DNA of 19,636 nucleotides from Cylindrotheca closterium (lineage: Eukaryota; Bacillariophyta; Bacillariophyceae; Bacillariales; Bacillariaceae). Of this stretch, positions 10,593 through 17,968 are shown in pieces. Location of the stretch: the NCBI GenBank assembly GCA_933822405.4, contig CAKOGP040001767.1:1-19636 (forward strand), given 5' to 3'. The notes under the pieces are model-generated. The model was not told the DNA's origin. It ran no database searches and saw only the letters and a program-made list of their open reading frames with translations. Position numbers and translations under genes: made by a program. How positions within the stretch are numbered: the first letter of the stretch is position 1; every line of letters starts with the position of its first letter.

Positions 10593-10985
10593 TGCCGGAC
10601 GCAAGTCTGTCGGACAATCTGTATCCACACAAAAAGGGAAAGATCCTATACAAGTGGAATATTGATGTTGTGTACGATGCAGTAGGGAATAATGCAAGAT
10701 ATCCCAAAGTACTGCATTCAACACAGAATTGTTGTAGAAGTCGAATCGAGTTCTGTAAACAAGGGATTTTCCAAGGGAAAATTGTTGAACTCACTTTTGT
10801 GATTGAATCATCAATTCAAGCCAAACATTAATCAAATAGGAACAATTTCACTCAAAGTATACCTAGACACAGGAGAACTATTGTCGTGAAAGTGTTGTAC
10901 AGTCGATTACGAATTTAGATTGCAGAGAGTTTGTTCTGAGCGCTAAAGGCACTCACGATAGAGCACATTTTGCTTTATTCTAACA
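10593..10985 (-). repeat. LTR-B, unit 3
   Basis: Third array copy of the 393-bp segment. It is followed by AG and then the partial fourth unit (LTR-A 3' part). Confidence 0.7.
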
Positions 10986-11167
10986 AGCAGTAGAATAAGA
11001 TCTAATAGGAAGTGGTGAGACTGTTCATCCGCAGGTAGAAGCCCAGCATCACTGGCACCTGTTCCTATTGTAGGCAATCCATAGCCGACGTAGATTCGAG
11101 CTCAGTATACTCCAGAGGTGGCTAGAGCGTTGAGGCTCTCATTACAGCTACGGAGTTGATTATCTGA

Positions 11168-11281
11168 CACCTGTTCCTATTGTAGGCAATCCATAGCCGA
11201 CGTAGATTCGAGTTCAGTATACTCCAGAGGTGACTAGAGCGTTGAGGCTCTCATTACAGCTACGGAGTTGATTATCTGACA
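11168..11281 (+). repeat. LTR-A remnant, right end of nested element
   Basis: Equivalent to bases 5083-5196 of LTR-A with two substitutions (GAGCTC to GAGTTC, GGTGGC to GGTGAC). It is joined to the partial fourth unit at the shared word CACCT (11168-11172). This is probably the original 3' LTR, shortened when the array formed. Confidence 0.75.
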
Positions 11282-11286
11282 ATGAG
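11282..11286. repeat. 5-bp target-site duplication of nested element, right (ATGAG)
   Basis: Matches 4725-4729 and lies inside the interrupted integrase codons. Confidence 0.8.
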
Positions 11287-12154
11287 GAACCTGGAGGTGT
11301 GGTCCTTCAGGACTAGCAACCACCTGTAGGTCACTCCAAAAAGGGTAGCAGGCTCACTTCTGTAGTCAATGAGGTCAGCCTGGTACCTGTCACGGAAATC
11401 ATCACTCAAAATTGGCTTGGCTGAACCTTTCCGTTTCTTTTTTTCATTTGCTCTAGTAGTTCTTGCACAAACTGGGCAAACTTGAGTGTATACAGTACAT
11501 AATCTTCTGGTAACATTGTAGTATTGCTGTGATAGGACATTATGCATAGCTTCTCCAGATGGGTGGCAGTTATGATGATGATACGGACTGATGACATCAA
11601 ACATTTGTTCTTGATGGAGGACCATCCTATCCTGCCTCCCTGGGCTTTTCTTCTTCTCCTTGCGGAATAGATTGTAGGTTCCATCACAACCGTCATCCTT
11701 TGGTTGGAGGAAGAACTTCTTGCTGTACCGTTGTCCAGCACTCTTGTTATTCCTCCTGTACTGTAGTTGAGTTTGGTCCCCTATTGACTCTAGAGTACAT
11801 CTACAATCTCTTCCCATTTCACTTTTGTGTACACTCTGGAGGTCGGAGGTCCTTTCCTAGCTGAAAACTCTGGATTCCCGTCTTCTACTCCAGATGAGCC
11901 ACCAAAGGCCTTATGAAAGAACTGCTTCTTCAATTCCTCTTCATCAGCAATAACTGACTCAGAAAACGGTGAGGCCATGATACAGCAGCACGAGAGATAA
12001 AAAATGAAGTTGCATCCTTCATGCTGGGGGCTGGACCTACAGCTACAAGTACGGGAGGGTTGCTTGTCTTTGTAGCTCCCTCTAGCCACCACAGTACAAT
12101 ATCAACTTCTGATAACAACCTCTGGAGGAATGGTGGGATCCAAGGTTGAGGCAT
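11282..12154 (-). pseudogene. transposase gene, 5' part: zinc-binding segment and start of integrase core
   Basis: The minus strand carries an ATG at 12154 (MPQPWIPPFLQRLLSEVDIV) and, in another frame, an ATG at 11978 (MASPFSESVIADEEELKKQ); which is the true start is unclear. The second frame reaches KVKWEEIVDVL and stops; coding content resumes in a different frame at about 11795 (ESIGDQTQLQYRR), indicating a one-base shift. From there comes an HHCC-type pattern: histidines in SPYHHHNCHPSGEAMHN, then CTVYTQVCPVC. The first catalytic Asp follows in RYQADLIDYRSEP, then GVTYRWLLVLKDHTSRF, where the nested element cuts in. The HHCC zinc-binding module ahead of an rve core is standard for Gypsy/Ginger integrases. 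Confidence 0.8.
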
Positions 12155-12192
12155 GGCTGGCGTGCGCCAGTTTTAAGATTGTGGCCAGCAAA

Positions 12193-12256
12193 TTCTCAGT
12201 TTTGAAACTGCGTCACTCAGTTTTAAAACTGCACAGTTTTAAAATTGTGTGTCACA
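12193..12256 (-). repeat. right terminal inverted repeat, 64 bp
   Basis: Exact inverted match to 232-295 by eye, ending GTGTGTCACA. It contains palindromes at 12197-12210 and 12218-12231. Confidence 0.92.
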
Positions 12257-12260
12257 GGAA
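12257..12260. repeat. 4-bp target-site duplication, right (GGAA)
   Basis: Matches 228-231 directly outside the other terminus. Confidence 0.8.
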
Positions 12261-12286
12261 TTAATTTCCCAAGACCAAACGGTTTT

Positions 12287-12342
12287 CGCGCCGTAGTTAG
12301 TCTACACGGGCTACAAATTTTGCATGGTTTTCTTACGGCGCG
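12287..12342. repeat. inverted repeat, 9-bp arms
   Basis: CGCGCCGTA at 12287-12295 pairs with TACGGCGCG at 12334-12342, with a 38-bp loop. It is GC-rich in an AT-rich setting. Function unknown. Confidence 0.6.
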
Positions 12343-12455
12343 ACTCGTAGAAAGTGCGGACAACATAAAACTTTCTGGAATCGGTATTGTATACTTATAC
12401 CGATTAGAACGTTATTGAAAAGGGGGCGCGATTAGCCATTGATGTCAAAAAAGTA

Positions 12456-12548
12456 TTTCAATATGTATTTTATTATTCGTATTCAATTTCAATACATATT
12501 TTATTATTCGTATTCAATTTCAATACGTATTTTATTATTCGAATTCGA
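12456..12548. repeat. 31-bp minisatellite, three copies
   Basis: Three consecutive 31-bp units (12456-12486, 12487-12517, 12518-12548), each beginning TTTCAATA and containing TATTTTATTATTCG, with a few substitutions, mostly in the third unit. Confidence 0.88.
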
Positions 12549-12682
12549 TTTCCTTTTCCAGGTTGTCAACTATCCAGAAAGTAAGTGTGTTTTCAGCCAG
12601 TCCTGTTTTTTTGGTCGCATTTTGTCAGATTAATCCTGTAAATCAATTAAAGATAGTCGGAGAAGTTAGGAGATGCAAAAGG

Positions 12683-12744
12683 ACACAAAACTATGGCGCA
12701 GAATTGCGCCTTTTTGTGTGTGTAGACTAGGTAAGAAAGTCTAC
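12683..12744. repeat. two adjacent hairpin-forming inverted repeats
   Basis: The first pairs ACACAAAA (12683-12690) with TTTTGTGT (12712-12719) around an inner perfect stem GGCGCA/TGCGCC (12695-12700, 12705-12710). The second pairs GTAGACT (12722-12728) with AGTCTAC (12738-12744). These may be ends of a small mobile element or chance structures. Confidence 0.5.
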
Positions 12745-13334
12745 AGTGCACCAAGGCGCACCAATGACAGCAGTAGAGCTAGTACAGTATTGTAGTGACA
12801 GGTGGATCAGAAAGTGGCAGGAAAAGGGCGTTGGAGGGATGGAGGAGCAATTTTTTTCATGACTTCTCTAACACAAAAAAATGCCAAGGTTTCCTCCAAA
12901 GCCTGGAAGTGGAGCTGGAATCCCAACCGTTTAAGGATCAAAGTAATGAGCATGAACAGTGGAACAGTCTTGTGCTAAGATCTTATACAACTAAATTCTT
13001 TCGTTATCAAATTTTTCTCATCAATTTGCGTGACTTAGATGCCAATGGTCCCATTTATAAAGCCTGTTTACAGGATACAAAGATCAGGGCATCTTTTTAT
13101 ATATAAACAAAAACATTTTTGTCAAGTACCAGGCATCTGCGTAGATTCCACCGTGAAATTTTCACAGAGCCTTTGTGAAATTTCACAGAAAAAAGATCAC
13201 CCCCATCCCTTTTTCCCGTCACTGTTTTTCTTTCCCCCCGAGAAACATCGTCATTCTTTTTTTTCCTCCAGAAATATAGGATACCACTCACACGAAGGTC
13301 CACAAGCACTTGGGACAAACATCACACGTGAGAG

Positions 13335-14318
13335 ATGGCACCAAAGAAACCAAGGGCACCAAAAGGACTAGGTTCTATTCTAACAAGGAACAAGTCCAAA
13401 TCCCGAAGCTCAACTACAAAAAGAGCCAAAATGATAAGTGAAGAAGAACGCATTGCCGGCCTTGCAAAAATTGCCTCTCGGCTAGAAGCTTTTTGCAAGG
13501 AACGCCACACCTCACCTGATCCTCTTCCCATTTCAGGAGGTAGAGACTTAGGTCAGGGGTCTGTTAAATGTGGTGACACGACACTTGACCGCTACAGGTC
13601 AGTCTGGAAAGGAATGCTTGATTTTTGCATTCTTATTGGCGACTACATGTCTGGAATAATTCTCCGCCAGTCACATTGCCCTGCAAAACCTCCACCAGTG
13701 GCCCTCAAAACGTGCATCCTCTACATGAGATATCGTGTACTGCCTCCAGGTACAAGTGTTATCAATCCAGATTCAGCAACTCCTTTCGTGTATGGCCCCG
13801 ACAAGACTGAGCTCAAAGCTATTGGCACCTGGACTGCAGAATCCACTGTCGGCAACCTGAACAGTGCGCTTTGGACACTTCACAGGTGTTACGAGACAAC
13901 CCGCCACAAGTATCAGGAACAATGCAAACAATGCCGTGAAATAGATCCAGAAGATTCCAAAAAAGGACATGGCTGCAGTGACCATGGAGGTAATCCTCAC
14001 TATTGGAGGCGAGGCAATCCTTCCAAAAGTGTTCTTTTTAAGAATGCCCTTAACGTGTGACGGGAGTATTGCGAGAACAATTACAAACATTGGCAAACTG
14101 TGGCCTTCCTTCCATTCCAACTCCGGAATATCAGGACTTCCCTCCCTTCAGATGGATTCACTTCCATTGTTTCAGTGTCAAATGCGGCAATGAGATACTT
14201 AGTCAATTTACTGTTATCCGAATTCATTGATGTGAAAATGTGGGCAAAACTTCTCTTCAGTCTGGGTTTCAGACACCAGCTTGGAATCGGTGGGATCCCT
14301 GTCTTTAGGCTGTTCTAG
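13335..14318 (+). pseudogene. tyrosine-recombinase-like (Crypton-type) fragment
   Basis: ATG at 13335 opens a very basic N-terminus (MAPKKPRAPKGLGSILTR, rich in Lys/Arg/Ser, likely nuclear targeting). Helical segments follow (CGDTTLDRYRSVWKGMLDFC; AESTVGNLNSALWTLHRCYE) that look like a core-binding domain, then a Cys/His-containing loop ending GNPHYWRRGNPSKS. An in-frame TGA at 14058-14060 interrupts it, and the same frame continues REYCENNYKHWQTVAFLPFQ then LRNIRTSLPSDGF before losing family character. This pattern resembles diatom tyrosine-recombinase-like proteins I recall. The catalytic Arg-His-Arg-Tyr part is absent, so it is a fragment. Alternative: an unrelated DNA-binding protein with the same N-terminal fold. 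Confidence 0.42.
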
Positions 14319-14435
14319 GTCAATTTCAACTTGTTTCTTGATGGAATTTTTAGCCCCAGAGGTCGTTTTCATCTTAGACAGGCCCGACTTTTTTGTCTTT
14401 GCCAAGAGTGCCTTCAATTTGATAGATTTGCCCAT
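14214..14435 (-). CDS. small lysine-rich hypothetical protein, possibly N-terminal fragment
   Basis: ATG at 14435 gives a 73-residue frame with a strongly basic start (MGKSIKLKALLAKTKKSGL) and a more acidic second half (VEIDLEQPKDRDPTDSK), ending NEFG. Composition is protein-like, but it overlaps the decayed end of the plus-strand recombinase-like frame, and no family is recognisable. It may be the first exon of a gene now broken. Confidence 0.3.
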   Translation of the reverse strand: MGKSIKLKALLAKTKKSGLSKMKTTSGAKNSIKKQVEIDLEQPKDRDPTDSKLVSETQTEEKFCPHFHINEFG

Positions 14436-14789
14436 GGCTTGGTGATAAATTCAAAGTTTTCTACATACATTCAGTACTAGCGCTACGCGAGGCAGACTGG
14501 TTGGTTCTGCCGGAATGCGTGTTGTTTCGTTTCTGAAATATTTTTTTCTATGATCCACGCATCCACAAAGAGTTTGATATGGGTCTTCCCGACCTGCCTC
14601 GGAAACTTTGCCCTGCCAATCCCACCTTTTGAAGTCCTCCGACTCCAACTGGCGGACAAGGAGGAATGGGTCCTTGTCATCTCCGATGCTGGCCGCAAAA
14701 TCAGACGATCTCTTGCAGACAGGCGACGTTTGATGTGGGAACTGACCCACCCTACTCCTCGCCCAGCAGCCCAGTTGTGGGTACAATCC
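14436..14789. other. unassigned stretch left of the Copia RNase H
   Basis: Frames are open on both strands (plus 14550-14801, minus 14451-14786), but neither matches the reverse-transcriptase sequence expected upstream of an RNase H. The Copia homology begins abruptly near 14790, so this stretch is probably a separate piece joined by deletion or rearrangement. Confidence 0.4.
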
Positions 14790-15187
14790 ATCATATGTTG
14801 AATGGAACCCTAATTGATTTCTTCTCTAAGGAGCAGTCAACTGTTGAGACTGCTACTTATGGTTCTGAGTTTGTAGCCACTCCAACCTGTGTCAAACAGA
14901 TCATGGATCTTCAACAGACCTTGAGGTACCTTGGTGTGCCAATCAAAGGTCAAAGCTACATGTTCAGTGACAATGAATCTGTTGTGAACAGTTCTTCCCA
15001 ACCTGAAGCTAAGCTACACCAGCAACATGTTGCATTGTCAAGAAGCAGTAGCATCCAACATGCTATCTTTTATCCACATTGACAGTGCTCTCAACCCCGC
15101 TGATATTCTCAGCAAAAATTGGGGCCATCAACAAATCTGGCCACTACTACTGACTCTAATGTTCTGGTCTGGAGATACGGACTGCTG
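14790..15187 (+). pseudogene. Copia pol C-terminus (RNase H), broken
   Basis: The frame beginning near 14790 gives HHMLNGTLIDFFSKEQ, then STVETATYGSEFVATPTCV, RYLGVPIKGQSYMFSDNESV and KLHQQHVALS. This is the Ty1/Copia RNase H, with its Glu (ETATYGSE) and Asp (FSDNES) present. At about 15043 the frame shifts, with loss of a few codons, and continues EAVASNMLSFIHIDSALNP then ADILSKNWGHQQIWPLL to a TGA at 15185-15187. The reverse transcriptase and everything upstream are missing, so this is a truncated pol tail. The next element feature downstream is its polypurine tract and LTR. Confidence 0.88.
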
Positions 15188-15227
15188 ATCAAGAGGACTA
15201 GGTCCTCACTTTGCCCCATTTGGGGAG

Positions 15228-15539
15228 TGACAGAATTCTAATAAGAACGGGACTCGTGACTTGACATATGGGATTCCCAGGTTGAAGTGTAGCCTGTGCG
15301 TCGCAGGCATCACACACGGGCAAACTGTTACACGCAATTATTTTAGCATAGAAAAGTTCTCTAACAAATCATAGGATTTGTGTGGAAAAGTGATGGATCA
15401 TAGCTTTTCTCACTGCATGCTTTTTACCTGATTTGATCTTCATCATCTTGTAGAAACTAGTCAACTATAGGCTTATTGTCTATTTTCATTTATTTCTGTC
15501 AAAAAGAGGGTATGCATCGTCTTCTTTCTTGTTTCCAGA
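15228..15539 (+). mobile_element. start of 3' LTR of the truncated Copia element (right end undefined)
   Basis: A polypurine-like tract TTGGGGAG (15220-15227) directly precedes TGACAGAATTCTAATAAG, in the place expected for a 3' LTR, 40 bp after the pol stop. There is no second copy in the window, so the right end cannot be fixed; 15539 is only the next feature's putative exon start. No gene is seen in this stretch. Confidence 0.45.
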
Positions 15540-16885
15540 ACCTCCAAAATTTGACCACAAAGGGCAGTACAGCATCAGAATCAACTTTCTAAAGGTGATC
15601 TCTCCTCCTTGGAGTACTGCTTGTGAAGGTCTGGCTACCCACTTTTCCTGGCCTTCTCAGTGATGATCACTCTTCCAACAATACATACATATAAAAGTGC
15701 TTCCCACAACTGTTGTTGCCAAAGTAGACCAATTGAACCACGGGAAGAAGCATCAATCAGCCCTTCTCCACCAAATATCTGACTTCAGTAAAGCCAATTA
15801 TGGAACAAGAACGCAGCCTGGTCCCCTGCCCGCTGAGTACTCGCTACAAAAGAAGCCAACACTGGCCATGGACAAGACTCAACTTGTGATGAAAATCTCT
15901 TTTGGTTCAGTTCTTTCCAAGTTTGAAGCAGATGGTTACTGTGTTGGTGTTCAAGTGAAGGACGACAGTCAAATATTTTGGCAGGGTACAAGGTTTGGCC
16001 ATGGAATTAAACCAAAAGCAGGATGGTCTCCTGTTGGAGCAGTCCTCCTGTGTCAATCTTTCCATTGACTTGGGACCACAATGCAGCAAAATTTACAACA
16101 ATCCATTGCTTGATAGAGACAGTCATGTTGACAAGGCAGGATCAGACTTTCCTGGCCACCGTGACCTCGAGACTTTCATCAAACTCATGCGCAATGGTTT
16201 GTTGTACAAAATGCAACAACAAAAAGCAGAGACGCCCAAATACGGAGGCCTTGTGATTCCATTTCAGATGGAAAATTGGTTTGGCGCCTTCAGTACTATT
16301 TGGTTCATCCACCACCACCACTTGCAGGAACCAAACTGCTTTCCTGTACCCAGAAAAGAGCTGGAGGTTTTAAAGAAACATCAATCCACCATTTGTGCTG
16401 TGGCTAGGAACATGAAGGATTTGCGGAAAAAGATCGGAGCTCAACATGAAATCCAAGCAATGATTGCAGATTTAGCAAAACTCTGTTTTGTGCCAAACAA
16501 TGCTCCAAACAATTCAAATCCCTCAACTCATGCAAAAAGAAAAGCAGTAGACGTAGATGTTGTTGCTACAGCAAAGAAGTGTGGTCAAAAAACTCAGTCT
16601 GTGAACACTCCCAAAAGTTTTGGGACCTGGGTGGTGGACATCAACATTTCACCCTCCAAAAGATACCTCCAATGCAAGAAAGACCCCAAAAACCTTGTCC
16701 GAGTTTTCTCTTGTCCAGTCTGTAAGCATGCAAAGAGAATTCCATCACTGGACAAAATGTCAAACAATCTGCATGTTCAACTGGAATTCACCCCTTCTCC
16801 AAGGTCTCCCTTTGTTGATTGGGAGCAATCAAAGCCATCAGATGCACTGAAACGTCATAAAATCTATGTAGCTAGCGAGCAATGA
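15539..16885 (+). pseudogene. unrecognised gene, multi-exon or frameshifted
   Basis: A possible exon follows an acceptor-like TTTCCAG at 15532-15538 and reads PPKFDHKGQYSIRINFLK. A frame open at 15697-16068 (first codon GTG, so not a proven start) includes DFSKANYGTRTQPGPLPAEY and YCVGVQVKDDSQIFWQGTRF. A second frame, open from about 15995 (TTG) to a stop at 16883-16885, carries the rest: HRDLETFIKLMRNGLLYKMQ, a Lys-rich section around residues 160-200, and a C-terminal Cys pair in FSCPVCKHAKR. The switch between the two frames is near 16040-16068. Total coding capacity is about 400 residues. I recognise no family. It ends one base before the ATG of the Copia fragment at 16887, but that adjacency looks accidental. 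Confidence 0.45.
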
Positions 16886-16886
16886 A

Positions 16887-17575
16887 ATGGATACTAACGC
16901 CAACACTTGTTGCCTTGGCAAGAACTTTGTTATCATGAGCTACACACCAAGATCGGCGGATGTGTACGCGTACGACCCAGCTCTACCACCAACCAATGCA
17001 CCAATTGTATCTGGGGCGACCGCACTTTACTATGGGAACCGGTTAGACCATTCATTGATCAACCCAAACCAAGTCCGCAAGTTCAGAATTCCCCTATGGG
17101 ATAATCCGTTTGATGAGATGAGGAATATTGGCATCGAAACCAAGCCGATATTCGTTGCACTCAAGGCAAAGGGGACAAAGTTACTATTTGATTCAAGGGC
17201 CCCAACTGATCAAGAACTTGCAAATTGCCCCCACATTGATATGACAAGCAAAGTGCCTTGGAACCCAGATACCGTACAACTTGGAAAAATCTCAATAGTC
17301 CACGAAGACCCAATAGATGACCCAAGATCCAACGAAGCTGAATTGAGACAATTGGATCCAATCATGCAAGGAATGAACGAATGGCGCACGGTACAACAGA
17401 CAATAGTCAATGGGGAGAGATTCTTCCAACAAGTTGGACAAATGGACGATGATGCACAATTCGCAGACGTACCTGTGAGGCCGTCCTTTGTATCCACGGA
17501 ACGACACACCAAAGCAACAGCAGAAAACCTATCTGAACGACTAGGAATCGGTTTTAACAGAGCACGCGCCACGTA
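16887..17575 (+). pseudogene. Copia protease-integrase N-terminal fragment
   Basis: Starts MDTNANTCCLGKNF, aligned in my memory with the protease motif MDTGADTxCLG of diatom Copia pol; the catalytic-loop Gly is replaced (DTNA). Then YYGNRLDHSLINPNQVR and a stretch ending ADVPVRPSFVSTERHTKATA follow, leading into NLSERLGIGFNRARATY, the region before the integrase core. Between ATALYYG and the preceding text some protease residues seem to be missing. At 17576 the sequence passes straight into LTR-B; the open frame to 17648 beyond that point is LTR-B sequence. No reverse transcriptase or integrase core is present. Confidence 0.82.
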
Positions 17576-17968
17576 TGCCGGACGCAAGTCTGTCGGACAA
17601 TCTGTATCCACACAAACAGGAAAAGATCCTGTACAAGTGGAATATTGATGTTGTGTACGATGCAGTAGGGAATAATGCAAAATATCCCAAAGTACTGCAT
17701 TCAACACAGAATTCTCGTAGAAGTCAAATCGAGTTCTGTAAACAAGGGATTTTCCAAGGGAAAATCGTCAAACTCACTTTTGTGATTGAATCATCAATTC
17801 AAGCCAAACATTGATCAAATAGGAACAATTTCACTCAAAGTATACCTAGACACAGGAGAACTATTGTTGTGAAAGTATTGTACACTCGATTACGAATTTA
17901 GATTGCAGAGAGTTTGTTCTGAGCGCTAAAGGCACTCACCATAGAGCACATTTTGCTTTATTCTAACA
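17576..17968 (-). repeat. LTR-B, isolated copy
   Basis: Same 393-bp TG...CA segment as in the tandem array, about 15 substitutions apart. The flanks are ACGTA on the left and GTTGG on the right, so there is no target-site duplication; a simple solo-LTR insertion is not supported. It joins the Copia integrase fragment to the 3' end of a C48-like gene. Confidence 0.7.

Larger units (their letters stand above)
5015..11172. repeat. 1991-bp tandem array, three units plus partial fourth
   Basis: Units are 5015-7005, 7006-8996 and 8997-10987; the fourth runs 10988-11172 and then diverges. The first base of divergence upstream is 5014 (T) against 7005 (G). Every reading frame compared across the three units gives identical protein, and all segments compared by eye are identical in DNA. 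Each unit is LTR-A 3' part, plus-strand frame, minus-strand gag fragment, LTR-B, then AG. Stops and frameshifts are shared by all units, so decay came before amplification. Collapse or duplication in assembly is an alternative. Confidence 0.92.
4730..11281 (+). mobile_element. nested LTR element with internal tandem array
   Basis: The insertion begins TGTTGG and ends CTGACA, so it has TG...CA ends, and it is flanked by ATGAG on both sides. It interrupts the integrase between RFLIV-type and ATPLQKKES-type coding sequence; removing it plus one duplication puts both sides in the same frame, reading RFLMATPLQ. It contains a full LTR-A (4730-5196), three 1991-bp composite units, and a 114-bp remnant of the right LTR-A. 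No protease, integrase or reverse transcriptase is seen inside, so it is non-autonomous as it stands. Confidence 0.8.
232..12256 (-). mobile_element. Ginger-like DNA transposon carrying a nested LTR insertion
   Basis: Both ends are defined by 64-bp inverted repeats (232-295 and 12193-12256) beginning TGTGACACAC, flanked by a 4-bp duplication GGAA. Inside is a minus-strand gene with HHCC zinc-binding, DDE integrase, C48 peptidase and CXC segments (12154 to 1854), and an unrecognised plus-strand gene at 849-1686. A Gypsy-like integrase in a terminal-inverted-repeat element with TGT termini and a 4-bp duplication is the Ginger pattern; that assignment rests on family knowledge. Total length is 12,025 bp, of which 6,552 bp is a later LTR-type insertion (4730-11281), so the uninterrupted element was about 5.5 kb. 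The transposase also has three apparent single-base frameshifts, so this copy is probably inactive, although its identical ends suggest a fairly recent insertion or mobilisation in trans. Confidence 0.85.
12257..13334. other. non-coding interval right of the DNA transposon
   Basis: No supported gene. It holds two inverted-repeat structures, three 31-bp repeats, and an AT-rich stretch with TTTTTATATATAAA near 13094-13107 that could be a TATA element for the gene at 13335 (230 bp away, weak). The short open frames here have no recognisable content. Confidence 0.5.

Noticed and set aside
5015..11172. CRISPR array or ribosomal DNA repeat
   Set aside because: The unit is 1991 bp with retroelement coding remains and LTRs; there are no short direct repeats with spacers and no rRNA sequence.
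12695..12719. Bacterial-type intrinsic terminator (GC stem followed by T run)
   Set aside because: The context is eukaryotic and no gene ends here; it is listed only as an inverted repeat.
14451..14801. Genes on either strand left of the RNase H fragment
   Set aside because: Both strands are open with equally unfamiliar content and neither connects to neighbouring frames.
17576..17968. Simple solo-LTR insertion
   Set aside because: The 5 bp on either side (ACGTA and GTTGG) do not match.
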